From Saprolegnia diclina VS20 (lineage: Eukaryota; Oomycota; Saprolegniomycetes; Saprolegniales; Saprolegniaceae), in the NCBI RefSeq assembly GCF_000281045.1, contig NW_008246082.1, positions 567,593 to 631,592 of the forward strand: a stretch of DNA of 64,000 nt, written 5' to 3'. The position numbers were made by a program, and so were the translations under genes. The first letter of the stretch is position 1; each line of letters opens with the position of its first letter. The notes beneath the pieces were generated by a model. It was given only the letters and a program-made list of their open reading frames with translations, ran no database searches and was not told the DNA's origin. This document shows positions 10,756-22,000 of this stretch, piece after piece.

Positions 10756-12301
10756 CTAGTTGGTCTGTGCAGGGCCACGGCCACCACGCCCGCCGGTCTT
10801 GGGCGCGGGTTTTCTGGCGTCCTTGGCCGCCGCGGGGCGAGGCTGGTCCGACTTCCGCGGGCCGTTGCCCTGGCCGCCACGACCATTGCCTCGACCGCTG
10901 GCGTTGCTGCGGCCACGACCGCCGTCCCGGCCACCGCCGCGACCGCCACCGTCCTTGCGCTCGCTGCGCTCAACGACCGAGAGCACTTGGTCGTGGAGGA
11001 CGAAATCGGCACCGTGCGCCAGCGCCGCCTTGACGCTCTCGGCTTCGGCGTAGTCGACAAACGCAATACCACGGTTAGTCACCGTGACCGTCACGATCTT
11101 GCCAAAGCCGCGGAAGAGCTCGCGCATCTCGGCTTCCGTCGCCTGCGTCGGGACGTCCTTGATAAAGATGCTGTAGACGCGGGGCTTGCCAGCGGCCGGC
11201 GCCGACGTCGCGGCAACAACGGCGGCAGGTTCGTCCGCAGTCCACGAGGCAGCTGGTTGCTTTTTGCGAGGAGACTCGACGGGGGCGGGGGCAGGGGAGC
11301 TCACGGCCTTGACCGACGCAGCGGCAGGTGCACGGCCAAAGAGAGACGCCCAGCTCTTGGGCTCGCTGGGCGACGGCGTCACAGGCGCTTCCTCGACAGG
11401 GGCCTTGTTCTTGGGCGTGTGCTGCTTTTTCTGGCCCTTGGGCGACACGACCGGCGTCTGACGCTCACTACCAACACGCAACCATTAGGGTCAAGAGTCA
11501 TAGGCAATATGAAATGTCGTACGCCTTGGGCGATTCCGGGCTCTTCGCTTCTTCAACCTTCTTTACAGGCGACGCGGGCTTTACAACAGGCGTCGCAGGC
11601 TTGGCAGCAGGCGACGCCGGCTTGGCCACAGGCGAAGCAGGCACGGGCTTCGGGGAAAGCGGGGCCGCCTTCACCGGCGTCGCGGTCTTCACAGGAAGCG
11701 GCGGCGAGGCGACGGTCTGCGCCTTCGGGGACTTGAGGATCGTAGCATTAGTCGGCGTGTTGGCCGGCGTGTGCGTCGCTGTGCTCGTGGCCTGCTCCTT
11801 GGCCGCGACGACGGTTTGGGTCGACTTGGACGGCGACGGGGCTGGCGCGAGCTTCTTCGCGGGCGAGACGGGCACACTGTTGCGGGGCGCGGCGACCTCG
11901 AGGAAGCGAAGCACGTCGTTCAAGACAAAGTACCCGTTGGGCTGCACGGCCAAGAAGAACGTTTGCACAAACGGCGTCGGCGCGCTGTTCTTGAGCTTGA
12001 TAATGCCCGTGACCATGACAATGACGCCGCCGTTCAAGCTCGCGTGGCAGTCGATCGAGCCATTGTCAAGGTCGACGCGCGTGCCCACGTAGTTCTTGGC
12101 CATAATGGCCTCGCCGATCGCGGTCTGGCCCGAGATGGGCTCCTCCATTTGCGACCCCGTCGCATGCGAGAAGCGGCTAATGTCCTTGTAGAACCGGTGC
12201 AGGTTCTGCGGCGTCTCCGTGAGGAGGTGGTAGTACTGCTTCACAAAGGTGTTACCGACCGTGACCGGGTGCACGGCAGCGGGGGAGGCTTGGCCACTCA
12301 T
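10756..12301 (-). CDS. G3BP-like protein: NTF2 domain, RRM, RGG tail
   Basis: Two exons (11523-12301 and 10756-11467, 55-bp intron) give 496 aa. The start is MSGQASPAAVHP at 12301. Residues about 10-130 form an NTF2-like domain (VGNTFVKQYYHLLTETP, then a segment ending VLNDVLRFLE). A long Pro/Ala/Ser/Lys-rich linker with PVKPASPVAK-type repeats follows. An RRM sits at about 345-420 (VYSIFIKDVPTQATEAEMRE, then RGIAFVDYAEAE), then a C-terminal Gly/Arg-rich RGG tail. NTF2-RRM-RGG is the architecture of G3BP/Bre5-type proteins, cytoplasmic RNA-binding proteins that nucleate stress granules and bind the ubiquitin protease USP10/Ubp3. Family membership is well supported by domain order; function in this organism is inferred. 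Confidence 0.87.
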
Positions 12302-12380
12302 CTTTCTTGCGCTTCGCCGAGAAAGACCAAACAAAAACTAACAAGTCCGCGCAGTTGAATCTGCGCCGCTTTTCGATCCC

Positions 12381-12392
12381 ACATCCGGATAC
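12381..12392. promoter_or_regulatory. ATCCGGATAC element, G3BP-like promoter
   Basis: ACATCCGGATAC lies about 80 bp upstream of the G3BP-like start codon. It matches the recurring palindromic core. Confidence 0.45.
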
Positions 12393-12452
12393 GGTCGCCG
12401 CGGCGGAGCCACAAGTTCCCACAACGCTGCCTTCCATAGTAAGGTCGCGTCC

Positions 12453-12464
12453 GTATCCGGATAA
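12453..12464. promoter_or_regulatory. GTATCCGGATAA element
   Basis: This is a second, nearly perfect copy of the palindromic core, about 150 bp upstream of the G3BP-like gene. Confidence 0.45.
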
Positions 12465-13129
12465 AGAAGCGATCTTTGCGATCCAGAATGGCGCGCGGCC
12501 AGCGGCGGCGCGACTTGGACGAGTCTGTCAGCGCAATCTTGTCGGCTAAGGTCTTAGGCGTAAGCACACGCAGCGGGACGCCAGACACGGACGCGCGAAT
12601 CTTCTATGCACAGCATCAGTTTATTGCTGGCTTCAACTAGGGGGTAGGGGTCCCCACCCCTTCGTCCGCTTGATCACGTCGGCCCAGGGAAAATACAATG
12701 AGCTAGTTCGACACTAATCTTGTATCTTGGAGGGCAAACGCGGTTGCGGGATCTTAGCGGGCACATCGCCCTCAGAAGCTGGCATACGTGGCGGCGCGTC
12801 ATCTCCTTTGCCTTGGCTGGATCGCTGGGCTGAGTAAAGATCTTGCGGAGGAATGGGAAGATGGGTATTTCATGCAGGGGACTCGAAGACACGTTTGGTG
12901 CGCTGGGACTTGGTCGTTGCGATACTAGATGGCTTGCGTATAAGGACGCAGATGGCCGAGGCTGCGGATGGAAGTCGTATGGAGAATTCGAGAAACTGGT
13001 TTCGCGCCTTTTTGAGTTCAGCAATTATCCGGTCCTCGGATATAGCGGTGTTGCAAACTGTTTTAAACACATTTGGGCAGCGAATTGGAACTTGCCGCGT
13101 GGACAACGACGACAACGACGACAACGACG

Positions 13130-13738
13130 ATGGCAGCGACGTCCGTGTACGAGCGCGTGACGCAGCTGCTGCAGGACAAGGAGGCCCAAGCGGCGCTCTC
13201 GATCAAGGAAGGCAACCATCTCACGGAGCAGCTGGCGACCGCGATCCAGCGCTTGACCGAGAAGATCCGCGAGGACCCGGACGGGCGAGACAAGTGGACG
13301 CAGCACAAGGCGCGCGGCGAGGCCTTGGCCAAGCAGTGGGCCGCCTGCATGCGCAAGCTGCGACTGGTGAAAGAGCATGAAGGACTCGTGGCTAAGGCGC
13401 CGGGCGCAACCAAGCCCCAGGAGAAGGCGCCGCACGTGGCCGTGAACCAGTCGCTCAAGCGCACGCAGCAGATTCTGCGCCAAGAAATGGACCGCGCCGG
13501 GCATGTCCAAGCGCGCCTTGTCGAGGGCAAGTCGCATCTCAAGCAGTCGAACGACTCGTACACGGAGCTCGACGCCGAGCTCTCGCGCACACGAAAGCTC
13601 CTCACAGAGCTCCAGCTGCAAGCCAACAAAGACCGCATCTGGATCGGTGCTGGCGTCGCGCTACTCAGCATCTCTGTCACGATCATTGTGGTCGAGCGTC
13701 TCCCAGTGCTAGGCTTCTTCCTCTCCTATATCTATTAA
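13130..13738 (+). CDS. SEC20: Sec20/BNIP1-like Golgi-ER SNARE
   Basis: Single exon, 202 aa. I chose the ATG at 13130 (MAATSVYERV) over an in-frame ATG at 13073, because the extra residues would be encoded by an ACGACG repeat. The N-terminal half is helical. The SNARE-like helix runs from about 105 to 170 (SLKRTQQILRQEMDRAGH, then SNDSYTELDAELSRTRKLL). A single C-terminal anchor follows the Sec20 hallmark KDRIWIGAGVALL. Length, tail-anchored layout and the D-R-I-W-I junction fit Sec20, a Qb-type SNARE of the ER syntaxin-18/Ufe1 complex for retrograde Golgi-to-ER fusion. No C-terminal HDEL-type retrieval signal is present. A TTATCCGG element lies about 105 bp upstream. Confidence 0.75.
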   Translation: MAATSVYERVTQLLQDKEAQAALSIKEGNHLTEQLATAIQRLTEKIREDPDGRDKWTQHKARGEALAKQWAACMRKLRLVKEHEGLVAKAPGATKPQEKAPHVAVNQSLKRTQQILRQEMDRAGHVQARLVEGKSHLKQSNDSYTELDAELSRTRKLLTELQLQANKDRIWIGAGVALLSISVTIIVVERLPVLGFFLSYIY

Positions 13739-13923
13739 CCCTTTGGTCCACTCCTCGTCCGTGCAGCCAAATGTTTGCAAGCAGTAGCAGTATTGTCGTA
13801 GAAGGCTGCGCATTGAACGCCGCCACGTTGACCACAGGCGTACGTGCAGTGCGAGATGCAGATCTCGGGGACAATAGGCTCAGCAAACGCCCGTTTCGGA
13901 TACCGAGAAAATATCGCACGTGC

Positions 13924-15862
13924 ATGCAGTCGCCGGGCAGCGACCGCAGCGAAGTGTCCGTCGAAGGACTCATTGACCGCTTCCGCCATGGCCTGCCGCT
14001 GCACGCGCGGTCGCCGCGACGCACGCCCACCCGCCGTCCGACGCTCGATGGCATCATTGCCCAAGACATCCACGAGCTCGATGCGATCATCGAGCACGGC
14101 CGGACAAAGGAACCCATGCGTCGGCCAATAATGGCATCGCCAGCATCGCATGTCCCCATGCTGCACCGCACGGTATCAGTCGAGGACGACATTGCTGCCA
14201 TGCTCCTCCACCAACAACAGCAGCAACAGTCGACGCAGCGACACGAGCCGGTGCGACCGGCCACCGCCGACGTGCACGTGTCAGCGTCCACCGCCGACGT
14301 CATTCGCAACACGGGCATCGCGATTGACCGGGACATGGCCCAGGCGCTCGCGTCGTTCCAGCAATGGGAGGCAAGCCGGACGGAGATCGCGCCGTCCCCC
14401 GAGGCGCAGGCGGTGGCCACACTGCCACTCTCGGCGCTCACAATCGCGACCGAGCTCGACGCAGCCTTTGAGCTCCTCAACAAGAAGGCCAAAGAGTACC
14501 CGAAACCGGACGCAGCGCCCGTCACCAAGGTACGCGCCACGAACGTTGCGCTTGTTGCGATGCGTTGCGTAGGCGCCGTCCGCCGAGGCCGCCCAAGCCA
14601 AGAGTATTGTGCAGGGCCATGCGGTCGCCTCGGCGAGGGAGCTCCACGCGACGCTCGAGCGCTTGGAACAAGTGCGTCTTTCGCATGACACATAGGACTG
14701 TGTCATGTGGTGTAGGCAGCGGAGACCGCCGCCGCGACCTCGCCGCAGCTCGACCACATCGTCCGAAGCCAAGCCATGACCGACGACCACGACTTGCGTG
14801 CCATCCTCGCCCGCATCAACATGGTAGAGCGCTATGGCGTCACGACGCTCAGATCATATAGGTGGCGCCTATCGCCCCCACGTTGCTGTTTCCGCCAGCG
14901 TTTTCGCCGAGCTTGGAAGGCCCACACGACCCGGAGGCGTCGCTCATCGACGAGCTGCAACGGCTTAAGGCGATGGCGGCCGCCAAGACGCACGCCATCG
15001 AGGAGGCGTACGCACCGCTGTCCCCGCCGCCAAGACGCCGCTGTGAACCCGACTCGCCGCGCTCGAGCGACCAGGGTTGCAGCAGTAGCATCGATAGGGA
15101 CAGCAACAACGACGACGACGAAGCCCACGCGTACGACGACGACGAAGCCCACGCGTACGACGACGATGGGTGCAACTTGGCGAGCTTGGCGCTCCACAGC
15201 CGGGCGATCGTCGAAGACTTGAGCGTTGCCATGTACACGCTTCGCCACCGGTAGTCCTCTCTTGTGCAAACAGAAGAAAAAGCTGCAACTTCGACGCAGG
15301 CTCGACTGCGATGCAAAGGAGCAGCGGGACCGCGACGAGAACGAGCTTCGCGAGAAGGACGCCAGAGCCAAAGCCAAAACGATGGCGGACGCGGCCAAGG
15401 CCAAAGCCAAGAGCGAGGCCAACGACTTGATCGCTGCCAAGGTACGGCGCCACTCGACAACACAACACACGGGGCGTCTAGGAGCGCGTCATGGGCATGA
15501 CGTCCTGTCAGTTGGCCGCAAACGATGACAGTGACGACGTGTTTGTCCCTGCTGTTAATGTCGATCCGCGCCGGGACGCAAACCTGCCACCGGCGCCTCG
15601 TCCGTGGGACGACGCCGTGGACGTATTGCAGCGCTTTGATGCCTTGCTGCCGCCGATGCACAACAGCAACCAAGACGACGATCGCTACGTACGACGCCAG
15701 CCATTCTCTTTCGATCCCGACGCACACGAGACAACGTACAACGGTCATCGACGCCGAGACGCGCCCCGGTCGTTCGAGTTGGACGGCCGACACGCTTGGC
15801 GGGATGACGAACCTGCGATCTACAAGGAAGCGCGACATCGGGACTACAGCGGACTGAGGTAG
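13924..15862 (+). CDS. Unknown coiled-coil protein
   Basis: Six exons (13924-14529, 14573-14671, 14716-14823, 14862-15224, 15274-15441, 15482-15862) give 574 aa in frame. I took the ATG at 13924 (MQSPGSDRSEV); an earlier in-frame ATG at 13771 would place a CGGATAC promoter-like element inside the gene. Visible features: a Ser/Thr/Arg-rich N-terminus, a poly-Gln run (QQQQQQ), alpha-helical Ala/Glu-rich segments, an Asp-rich duplicated octapeptide (DDDEAHAY twice) and a strongly charged coiled coil (KKKLQLRRRL through KAKAKSEAND). The C-terminus is Asp/Arg-rich. I recognise no family; cytoskeletal or ciliary association would be a guess. Confidence 0.6.
15111..15158 (+). repeat. 24-bp direct repeat, two copies, in coding exon
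   Basis: GACGACGACGAAGCCCACGC plus GTAC occurs twice in tandem and duplicates the peptide DDDEAHAY inside the coiled-coil protein gene. Confidence 0.85.
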
Positions 15863-16015
15863 CCACTCTTGAGTCTAGCCGGGACACGAGGAATCACGCT
15901 ATATGCATAGCATTGATGAGCTCAAGGAGGCCCGGGAGCGCAAATTGCGGTGGCTCTTTCCGTCCTCGAGTCGTTTCTATTGATGTACAAAGCGTGTTCC
16001 AACGCCACAGTCTTG

Positions 16016-17588
16016 CTATTCTCCTAGTCGACGCAAGGTGCTGGCCGCCAGCTGCTCTCGGATCGTTGCGGCCAGTGGACGCCCGATGCTACCGTCGTTC
16101 ACGAGCGCGGTCGGCGCTTCCGTCCGCTCGCGCTTGGCCGCAAACACAACCGCGTTCTTCGGCAGCGCGAGCACGTAGATCGAAGCAAAGTGGGGCGAGA
16201 GGAGCACCCGAAGCATCTCAAGCGACGCGTCTGCATCACCGGAGGCTTTCGGAAAGATGACGTTGATCGCGAGGCTGCCGTCACCCGTGAGCACGCGACT
16301 GGCGTCTGCCATGAACGCCGGTGTAAGGAACGACGCGGGCGGTGCACGCAGCTCGGTCGGCGCAGCGTTCCCGTCTTCGACATCGAGCACGAGCCAGTCC
16401 AAGGACGCGTCTGGCTGGCGGGCGACATAGGCTTCGCCCATTGCTTCGTGCAGCGAGAGGCGGTCGGACGGTATGAGGTGGAAGAATCGTTGGCTACAGT
16501 TTGGTCAAGAAGACAGGCAGAGTGGGTATCGAGTACCCTGCAGAGAGCATCGCGCGCGAAGGGTCAACGGCGTCCATGAGCACCTCGCCGCGCAAGTGTC
16601 TCTGTAGGAAGGTCGGGAGGACACCTGCGCCGGCGCCGAGCAAGCCAATGCGGAGGTTGTGGAGGCGCTCGGTGGGTAGCAGCGCGAGGCCGACGCAGAG
16701 ACCCTTGTGCACGTCCAGGGCTAGCGCTGCGTCATTGATCGAACCGTCCTACGCGTCGTCGTGGGCGTGCGAGACGCAGAGTGACGCGTCTACCTCGTTG
16801 AGCAAGATTTCGCTTTGGACAAGCTCGAGGCGGTCAACGAAATGCAGCGACCGCGTCGGTGGCAGGCCATCTGTATCGGCTGACTTAGACATCTTATTGG
16901 GATTTGAGCGCTGTACCGAGAAAACTGTCCATGACCAGAATCTCGTCGTCTTCGTGGAGGATCGTGCGCTGGTACTTGGCATCGACCTCCTACAAGAAGG
17001 AGGTTCATAGAGCGGTGTGCGCTGCCAGCGGTACCTCTTGGAAGGCGTCAAGCATCTCGGGCTCGAGCTCCGAAACAAGTTCATCGATGTCGTCGTACGT
17101 GAGGTTCTCGCCCGATCGGTGTACCTACTCACGTATGCGTCACGCGACGACAATATGGTGGAAGGCACCTCGTGAATCACGACTTCCTTGAGGATGTGCG
17201 CGTCGGGCGTGATGGTCTCGGGCGACGGTGCGTCCAGCAGGATGCCTTCGCACTCGTTGGCAGCCAGCGTCCAGTCGTACTTGGAGATGAGCTGTTGCGG
17301 CCAGAACGGGTACGTCCGGCACTGCGTCGGCCGAGCCGGGTACACGCTGCATCGCTTGCCATCGAGGAAGATGCACTGGCTGTCGTCGTCCGTCTGGCGC
17401 AGGGCGGTCGCGCCATTCACGCTGCGCAGGTACGTTTTGGCAAACGTGGCTTTTGGCAAAGCGAGATGCTCGGCCATAGCTGCAACCTCGCTGCTGTTGA
17501 CATAGGCGACGCCGCCTTTGCCGGTGCAGCAGCGCCCGCAGCCGGTGCACTTGAAGGCCACCTTGAAGGCCCGCGCTGTTGCTGCCAT
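16016..17588 (-). CDS. CxxCxxCC (YkgJ-type) domain fused to METTL13-C-type methyltransferase
   Basis: Six exons (17169-17588, 17035-17124, 16917-16989, 16794-16879, 16537-16748, 16016-16493) give 452 aa in frame, starting at MAATARAFKVAF (17588). Residues about 12-165 are a YkgJ/UPF0153 zinc- or iron-chelating domain: CTGCGRCCTGKGG, then CIFLDGKRCSVYPARPTQCR followed by TYPFWP. From about 165 the protein resembles the C-terminal spermidine-synthase-like methyltransferase domain of METTL13: ELVQSEILL, LLGAGAGVLPTFLQ (SAM loop), VDPS, MLSAGQRFFHLIPSDRLSLH, DWLVLDV. METTL13 C-domain methylates the N-terminus of eEF1A. The SAM loop looks intact. The substrate here is unknown. A separate complete METTL13 is encoded at 48118-50381. 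The two halves could be separate genes if intron 16990-17034 is wrong, but all junction phases agree. Confidence 0.75.
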
Positions 17589-17856
17589 TCGCGCTGATGC
17601 TGGAAGATTGCTACAACCCGAGCTCCGCCGGCAAATGCATATTGTTTCCATTCGAGCTTCATATACCTATACAAATAGTAAATAGGGAAATGCATATATT
17701 GTGCGATTTAGAGCGCCGACATACAAAATCTAAAAAAATGCACCGAGAGCGATACCATAGACAAGACAGTTGGCGTTTTAAACGGCCCTTCGCGGATTGG
17801 TCCGTTTGAATATTGATGTTTCCGGACGCCAATATATTGCATTCGGAGCAGAGAGC
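17589..17856. promoter_or_regulatory. Divergent promoter region, 268 bp
   Basis: This AT-rich spacer lies between two divergent genes, with TATACAAATAGTAAATAG-like sequence near 17670-17685 and a TTTCCGGACGCC element at about 17818-17829, some 30 bp upstream of the plus-strand start. Confidence 0.4.
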
Positions 17857-19032
17857 ATGAGCGCGACCATGGCACTGCATGCACTCCTCGACGACAAGCA
17901 TCGATGGGCGTGGAAGATCATCGGAATCTGCCTCCTCTTGGGCATCGCTGGGCAGCTCGTCCCGAGCTACCTGCTGCGCGAGTCGCCGGGCGAGCGCCGG
18001 ACGAACCTGGCCATGGCCCAGGCCGAGCTCCACCGCAAGAGCGACCTCGTCCGCGCCAAGTACGCAGCGCTGCAGGAGGAGCTCGACGTCTTCCAGACCT
18101 CTATCAGCGACGTGCTCAAGGCCATGGCCTGGCGAAAGGTGCGCGAAGAAGACTTCAACGCCGAGCGTGTTCAGCACATCCAGGGCGTGCGAGACTACAT
18201 GGCCGAGCGTCAAGCCAAGATTGAAGCGATGGTGCTCGAGGCCGCCGAGTCGATCCAAGTAACCTTCCGGAATGCGCACAAGCAAGTCGGGTACGTCCCA
18301 CCGCCCGACACGGAGGCTGAGCCGACGACACCCTCGGACGAGCCTACTGCAACACCACACGATGCGCAAGAAGCTGATCCACCCGCGCCTTCGCCGTACG
18401 CCGACCTGCCCACGGTACAGCTCCAGCCGGCCCCAATCGAGACTGTCGAACCGAAGCCTGCGCTGGCGACCCCTGCCGTGCTGCCGCAGGTCACTCCTGC
18501 GCCGGCCCCTCGGCCCGTCAAGCCGCGCCCGAAAGCGACACCGACCACGGCTCCGACACCGTCGCAGCCGTCTCGATGGATCCTCGAGAGCTGGTCTCTT
18601 TTGCAGATCGCATGTGGTCTGAGCTTCCTCGTGTTTGTGCTGGCCATGCTCAGCGTGCTCTATGAGCAGCAAGTCCAAGGCGGGTACCCCTTCACGCCCC
18701 GCAAGAAGACGCGCCTTCCTGCGTCGTCGCGTCGGCCATCCGGACTACGCCCCGCGCCGGGCCTCGACCGCATTGTACTTGAATATTCAAAAATTCCCTT
18801 GTCCTTACAGCGCGTAGACGCGCAACATGAACCAAGTCGACTTTGACAGCCTCGAAGACGACGAAGACGACGACGAGAATACCCGCGGGAGCTACTACGC
18901 GACCGAGGTACGTCATCTCGCCGAGACTTCTCCTGACTCGTTCGTCGACACTAGAGCGAGCTCTTGACCCCGGTGCCAGTGCGACGATCCCGGCGACTGC
19001 ACCCTGGCGCCCCCAGCGTCTACCTCGGCTAG
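17857..19032 (+). CDS. Unknown two-TM protein with Pro-rich middle and acidic tail
   Basis: Three exons (17857-18774, 18818-18907, 18955-19032) give 361 aa. An unspliced frame stops at 18846, but splicing at 18775-18817 gives a second in-frame exon, so there is no separate small gene. Start MSATMALHALLDD. TM1 is at about 18-40 (IIGICLLLGIAGQL). A helical coiled-coil region follows to about 145 (AELHRKSDLVRAKYAALQEE, MAERQAKIEAMVLEAAES). A Pro/Thr-rich spacer comes next, then TM2 at about 250-275 (IACGLSFLVFVLAMLSVLYE). The tail contains LEDDEDDDEN and ends RRSRRLHPGAPSVYLG. N- and C-termini are predicted on the same side with the coiled coil between membranes. No family recognised. Confidence 0.6.
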
Positions 19033-19086
19033 ACAACACTTAATATAACATCGCAAACGTCGTCCCAAGGCGGTTGATGAGAAAGG

Positions 19087-22000
19087 ATGACGTGGGTTGC
19101 CTCTTTTAGCAGCGAAACCGTCTCGGCATTTGGCGCCACGATGGCGTCGGTCCAAGGGCGCTCCAAGGCGCTCTGGAAGAAGCTCTCGACGTCCATCAAG
19201 ATGTCGCAGCTCGACGAGGTGCAGCAGCGCAAGTTCCAGCAAGCGCAGACCGAGTCGCTGGAAAAGGTCTCTCGCCGCAGCTTGCGTACTCGGGCCACCA
19301 CCCAACTCCCGTCCTAGGCGGGCGCCGACGTCACTCTCAACGACAGTTCGAGTGGCGACGCCGACGACGCCGGCCATGAAATGTACTCCAAGGTGCAAAC
19401 TCAAAACGTCATCTCGAGACCGACGAGTCTCTCGGGTCCATAGGACGCACTCGCGCTTCGGTACAGTCTGCGAAAAGACCGGCGGATCGACGACGTTGTG
19501 CGCCGGCTCTGGGCCCTTGAAGCCGACCGCGACGAGCTCGGGTGTCTCCGGAAAGAGGGGTACATGGCGTTCTACGTCTCGGTCGCCAAGTACCTCGACG
19601 CGGCTTTCGACGACTCGGCCGCGCTCGCCTCGGTGGCCGTACGTGCATCAACTTCGTCGTCGCCAAGCGACTTGGTGCTCATAGAGCGAGTGGGACAATG
19701 ACCGCAAGGGCCAAGACACGATGAGCTACGCGCTCTTCTTTGAGAGCCTCTTCCAGCTCGTGGGTACGTCACACCGTGGTGGCACCAGGAGGATGCACTC
19801 GAATGCGCTAGACGTGTGGGTCGACAGTCTCGACGTCCGCGACTACATTGGCTTTCTCGAGCACATTGCGCTCAACATATTTTTGCCCGGCACCACGCAC
19901 CTGCGCGACGTGCACGGTACGACATTGTCTAGCGTCAACTATACCAGTCGGACTCATACGCGACGCAGACATCATCTTCATCAACGCGAGTGCGACGGAC
20001 CGCACCAAGCTCGAGAAGCTACGCGCCAAGAAGGAGCTCGCCAAAGGCAAGGAGCTCGAGCGCAGCGCCAAGCGGGATCCCAGAAGCGCAGCCAAAGCCA
20101 TTGCGACAACGTCCAAGACCGCGCCGCCGACATCGACCGTGACGACGGCCCAGGCCCACGCCATCGGAAAAATAGAGATAGCCCACAAGGCCGCGCCCAA
20201 GCGTGTGTCCCCGGCCAAGCGCGGGGTCCCGTCACATCCAAAATCTGCAGCAGCACCGACCAAGGCAAGCAGCTATGTGCCGGCGCAAGCCGACGCGGTC
20301 GCGCGCAACGTGCATGCCCACAGCAACGAACTGGGTTTTGACGGCGACGATGTCTCTGGAAGTCTTGCCCCCGACAACGATCCACCGCGTGCGCTTCGTC
20401 TCGGCCCGACCTCGACCTCGGTGGCGACACCGAGCCCCGCGCATGGCAGTGACCCCAACTTGGTTGCTCAGTTTCTCGCGGCCGAGGCAAGCGACGTGCA
20501 GCCCAATCGCCCTTCGCAGCATGGTCTCTCGTCCCACAACGGCAAGTCAACCCACGCTGCCGCCAACGGCCACGCATTTCGTGGTAGTGACAGCACCTTT
20601 GGTAGTCCCGCTAGCTCAACAGCTCCATCGCTCCATCCTCACGGAGGCGCGACTGCAGCAGCGACGCATGGCGCCAGCGCTGGTTCGAACGCAACTCCAC
20701 GTGGCCATGGCGTTGCGACCGGTGGCCTGACGTCGGGTCACGCGACGACGTTTGCGACTGCCGCCCAAGGGGACGTCTTCTCTCCCGGGTCCTACGCGCA
20801 AGATGTGACGGCAGCGTCGTACGCAGGTCAAGATCATCACGCGACGAGCTCTCGGTTCGACAATGACGCAGCCTCCAGCCACGCGTCCGGCGTCGCCGGT
20901 AGCGGAAGCGGAGCGACTGCTACCAAGGTATCGGTGACCGCGGCCGCCTCGAGTACGAATGCCGTTGGTCCCGCTCCTGGTACGACAATGGAGGCGGGCG
21001 ACGATCCACTGCAGATGGGCGACGGGCGACGCAGCAACAAGACGCATCCGAGTGGAGGACAGCGCGCAAAGCTACACGCAAGCAGCAACCAGCAGCACCA
21101 ACCAGGAGCAGGAGGCAGTCTCAGTCCCGCGAATCGCTCGCACGAAGGCCTTGAGGATGCGCGCCCAATGGCGCGGGGACTCGCAGGCAAACCCGTAGAT
21201 CCGCTCAAGGCAGCGACGAGCGCAGTCCACCGGTCGCTCATGGCGTCGGCTTCCAACAGCACGGTCGCGCTCTACGAGCCGCAGCACGACTTGTACGACG
21301 ACGGCAGCCACCGGTGCGGAATGCTTCTCCTTGCGTCAAGGGACGGCAACATGGCGTAGGCGACCGCTCTCGACGTATGTGCTCGAGCCGCAAGGCTTTC
21401 ATTTACGGCCAAGAACGAGCCCCGTCAAGCACGACACCGAGTTCATCGGCGTCTCGGTGACGCAGCGCCACGGCGTGTACGATGCGACGCCGCTCAAGCT
21501 CGAGTGGCAAGGGGAGAAGCCCGACATGGAGCAGCTCGAGTTTGCAGTGGTTGGCGGCCGCCTCGCTGTCTCTAAGCACCGGTGGCTGCCCGAAACCTGC
21601 GATCATCCGCACGGCGGCCATGACGACGATCGCGTCATTGACGTGAGCCATTTTGACGCGACAGACGACGAGGCGTTGCTCGATGACGAGACGTCGACGT
21701 CCGGCCGGCGCATGGACGACATCAACGAGCTCCGAAATGAGTTTCAGCGGCGCCAACTGCAGCCGATCTCGACCGAGAACCCACCACGCGTTCAAGTACC
21801 GACCTTTTCTACGCCAGGCGTCATCTTATGCCCCCGTCGTAGCCGCGCTTCGAGCCGCATCGCGACTTGATGCCCCTGCAAACGTCGCTAAGTCGACAGA
21901 CCCTTCAAGTCCCCGCGATGGAGCGGGTATGCGTTTCCATCTTGCAACTTCTGTCTGATGGTCCATGTAGCGACAGCGCTTGCGCAATGTGAGCAGTCTC

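Larger units (their letters stand above)
12302..13129. other. Intergenic, 828 bp, divergent promoter region
   Basis: This separates the minus-strand G3BP-like gene from the plus-strand SEC20 gene. It carries CCGGAT elements near both ends, a G/C palindrome GGGGTAGGGGTCCCCACCCC-like around 12640-12660, and just before SEC20 an (ACAACGACG)n tract at about 13103-13129. Open frames here look like chance. Confidence 0.55.

Noticed and set aside
12674-13024. 116-codon minus-strand frame
   Set aside because: Irregular composition, no homology impression, located in the divergent promoter region of SEC20.
18828-19032. Separate 52-aa gene starting MNQVDFDSLEDD
   Set aside because: A 43-bp intron at 18775-18817 joins it in frame to the upstream two-TM protein, so it is the tail of that gene.
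19917-19947. 31-bp intron in the 908-aa protein gene
   Set aside because: Shorter than any other intron here; a 52-bp intron to 19968 keeps the frame and fits the size range. Not fully excluded.
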